Below the pieces are notes generated by a model, which worked only from the letters and a program-made list of their open reading frames with translations, was not told where the DNA came from and did not search any database. A stretch of 5,948 nucleotides of DNA from the NCBI GenBank assembly GCA_030616465.1, contig JAUWXH010000150.1, forward strand, positions 1-5,948, written 5' to 3'. Source of the stretch: Planctomycetota bacterium. GTDB lineage: Bacteria > Planctomycetota > Phycisphaerae > UBA1845 > Fen-1342. The stretch's first letter is position 1. Every line of letters starts with the position of its first letter. Positions 5,569 to 5,948 of this stretch are shown here, one piece after another. The position numbers and the translations under genes were made by a program.

Positions 5569-5948
5569 ATGCTTACCTTATCCCCACCAACGCTCCGCGG
5601 GTTCGCACTTGTTCTTGCTATCCTTCTCGGGACCGGCCCGGCCTGGGCGGCCGACATCTACTGGACGGAGTTCTACCCCGACGGTGACGGCCGCATCATG
5701 CGGGCCGACCTCGATACGTTCGCGGTGGAGACGGTGATCCCCGGCGGGCTTGACTATCCGTACCGTATCGCGCTCGACCCGATTGGCGGAAAGATGTACT
5801 GGACAAACATCGGGAATCGGTTGATCCAACGCGCCAACCTGGACGGTTCCGATGTCGAGACGATCGTGACCACGGAGGAAACTCACGCGCTAGCGCTCGC
5901 CGTAGACGGCGCAGGCGGGAAGGTGTACTGGTCCAAATGGTTCCAAAT
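5569..5948 (+). CDS. secreted YWTD-repeat (LDL-receptor class B type) beta-propeller protein, partial
   Basis: 126 codons are visible before the right edge. The protein begins with a signal peptide: hydrophobic core about res 11-21, GTGPAWA, cleavage expected after Ala27. The mature part starts at once with propeller repeats, seen as DIYWTE (29-34), KMYWTN (75-80) and KVYWSK (118-123), spaced 46 and 43 residues apart. Between them are the usual RADLDT or RANLDGS turns with ET-V strands, and an IALDP segment before the second. This matches the LY/YWTD blade of six-bladed propellers. Such bacterial proteins are exported and thought to bind proteins or glycans; the ligand here is unknown. The ATG at 5569 has a Shine-Dalgarno GGAGG (5557-5561) at 7 nt; an adjacent GTG at 5566 is less likely. 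The gene is divergent from the amidohydrolase, across a 217-bp gap. A C-terminal anchor or dockerin, if any, lies outside the window. Confidence 0.88.
   Translation, partial: MLTLSPPTLRGFALVLAILLGTGPAWAADIYWTEFYPDGDGRIMRADLDTFAVETVIPGGLDYPYRIALDPIGGKMYWTNIGNRLIQRANLDGSDVETIVTTEETHALALAVDGAGGKVYWSKWFQ

Noticed and set aside
1..5948. CRISPR array, tRNA, rRNA, insertion sequence, toxin-antitoxin or defence genes
   Set aside because: I looked on both strands and found no spaced direct repeats, cloverleaf or CCA-type tRNA pattern, transposase motifs or recognisable defence domains.

Overview
The window is a GC-rich, gene-dense piece of bacterial chromosome. Five genes lie on the minus strand and one on the plus strand, starting from a divergent promoter region near the right end. 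The source is most likely an uncultured planctomycete or a close relative. This is inferred from the GC-rich codon use, the MnmA variant with a GCCS motif, a small one-helix membrane protein with an 'ERGMSAEEIERV' tail, a secreted YWTD-propeller protein, and GC-rich palindromes scattered through and between genes. No marker gene fixes the taxonomy.

In minus-strand transcription order (right to left) the genes are: an exported YtcJ-like amidohydrolase (5351-3654); the tRNA 2-thiouridylase mnmA (3557-2322); a 76-residue single-pass membrane protein (2156-1926); a family 9 (heptosyltransferase-like) glycosyltransferase (1882-899); and a beta-CASP metallo-beta-lactamase-fold RNase-like protein (865 to beyond the left edge). 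The last three are closely spaced and could be co-transcribed. The gaps before mnmA (96 bp) and after it (165 bp) contain hairpins and promoter-like hexamers, so mnmA may be its own unit. On the plus strand, a signal-peptide protein made of LDL-receptor-type YWTD repeats begins at 5569 and runs off the right edge.

The genes do not form one obvious pathway. They cover tRNA modification and RNA processing (mnmA, beta-CASP protein), envelope sugar transfer (GT9) and exported proteins (amidohydrolase, propeller). I see no complete new defence or mobile system, no CRISPR array, no rRNA or tRNA gene and no transposase.

The most unusual features are in mnmA. It is longer than usual because of two insertions. 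One is encoded by an imperfect palindrome, the other by four tandem 8-bp units that also form a G-quadruplex motif on the coding strand. A second pattern is that the two genes with no visible Shine-Dalgarno sequence (mnmA and the glycosyltransferase) each have a sigma70-like -10 hexamer 6-8 nt before the start codon, as expected for leaderless or near-leaderless mRNAs. The other four genes have clear Shine-Dalgarno sequences.
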